In this document: positions 63,511 to 64,000 of the stretch, piece after piece | Layout: the number at the start of each line of letters is the position of its first letter | Numbering within the stretch: the first letter of the stretch is position 1 | Source: Saccharina japonica | Lineage: Eukaryota > Sar > Phaeophyceae > Laminariales > Laminariaceae | DNA length: 64,000 bases | Direction of reading: 5' to 3' | NCBI GenBank assembly: GCA_008828725.1 | Contig: MEHQ01000893.1 | Coordinates: 1-64,000, forward strand | Position numbers and translations under genes: made by a program | The notes under the pieces: generated by a model | The model's database searches: none | What the model was told of the DNA's origin: nothing | What the model saw: only the letters and a program-made list of their open reading frames with translations

Positions 63511-63688
63511 CCCCTGAGCCAGCGTCGTATACTCCCGAACATGTTGCTATTCGTATGTACATACTCGTACATACCTACTGTATGTAGTACATGAACCTCA
63601 CCCCCCTTGTTTTTTTTTTTTTTTAATTCGGCCACGGGAGAGAGGTGGGTGTTGTCGTGCGCCCGTTTTCTCGCTTAGTTCGTGTGGC

Positions 63689-63975
63689 ACATGCTATATA
63701 CGTACGTTCACCGATTTGTTTTTTTCTGTCTGAGGGTGGTGTTTCACTTGATTATAGTATAGATCTATACGAATTTCACCCAAAAAACTGATTTTGGTTC
63801 GTACGTACGTACAAGCAAAAAAAAAAAAAGTGCGACCCGACGAACAAAAATGAACATCACAAACAAAAAAAAATGGCATTCCGACGATTTTGTGTTAAGA
63901 AGTCCCGTCTTTCAGAAAAACATTTGCCTTATAAGGAAAAAAAAAAGGTGCAGTACCCCTATCATTGCAGGCCTC
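63689..63975 (+). mobile_element. Family A MITE, copy 13 (diverged)
   Basis: Contains ACCCAAAAAACTGATTTTGG, ATGGCATTCCGACGATTTTG and GTTAAGAAGTCCCGTCTTTC, then GGTGCAGTACCCCTATCATT near the right end. The ends are diverged and lie close to the window edge. Confidence 0.5.
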
Positions 63976-64000
63976 GTTGTACCCCCGCCACAACTACTGT

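Noticed and set aside
62904-63587. 227-codon frame starting MKMWFQ
   Set aside because: It runs through the centre of a palindrome; the mirrored frame exists on the other strand, so it reflects symmetry and not coding.

Overview
This is a piece of a repeat-rich eukaryotic nuclear genome. Three things say so: host genes with canonical GT-AG introns in matching phase, an LTR retrotransposon of Ty3/gypsy type, and many short inverted-repeat transposons and tRNA-derived SINEs. No operons, Shine-Dalgarno-led genes, CRISPR arrays or rRNA genes were seen. A stramenopile such as a brown alga is my best guess at the organism, but nothing here proves it.

Layout. (1) 1-3.3 kb: an intronless gene for a BTB-TLDc-BTB protein (1634-3331, +). 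(2) 3.6-12.1 kb: gene-poor DNA with a zone dense in GTAAC/GTTAC words, two tRNA-derived SINEs and the first inverted-repeat elements. (3) 12.1-23.4 kb: a large inverted duplication. The minus arm (about 17.9-20.9 kb) holds part of an apparently intact multi-exon membrane-protein gene that continues to about 22.2 kb and perhaps 23.4 kb. The plus arm (about 12.96-16.46 kb) holds a frameshifted copy of two of its exons. Transposons fill the spacer and differ between the arms. (4) 23.5-31.6 kb: no convincing gene, but a 745-bp miniature LTR element (TRIM) with two 279-bp LTRs. (5) 31.9-42.8 kb: a broken Ty3/gypsy element on the minus strand with 647-bp LTRs, carrying an inserted MITE and bordered by a very GC-rich island. 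(6) 42.9-48.9 kb: a satellite built on TACTCGGAGTA, then a cluster of MITEs. (7) 48930-50744 (+): the second BTB-TLDc-BTB gene. (8) 50.8-64 kb: SINEs, several MITE families, minisatellites and a large foldback palindrome, with no convincing gene.

The host genes do not form a pathway. The two BTB-TLDc-BTB genes are same-strand paralogues about 46 kb apart. The most interesting structure is a group of short transposons sharing the terminal word GCTACGGTAGRGG. Several copies show 4-bp target duplications, two have matching empty sites in neighbouring duplicated DNA, and one 821-bp member has clean 24-bp ends flanked by TTAG.
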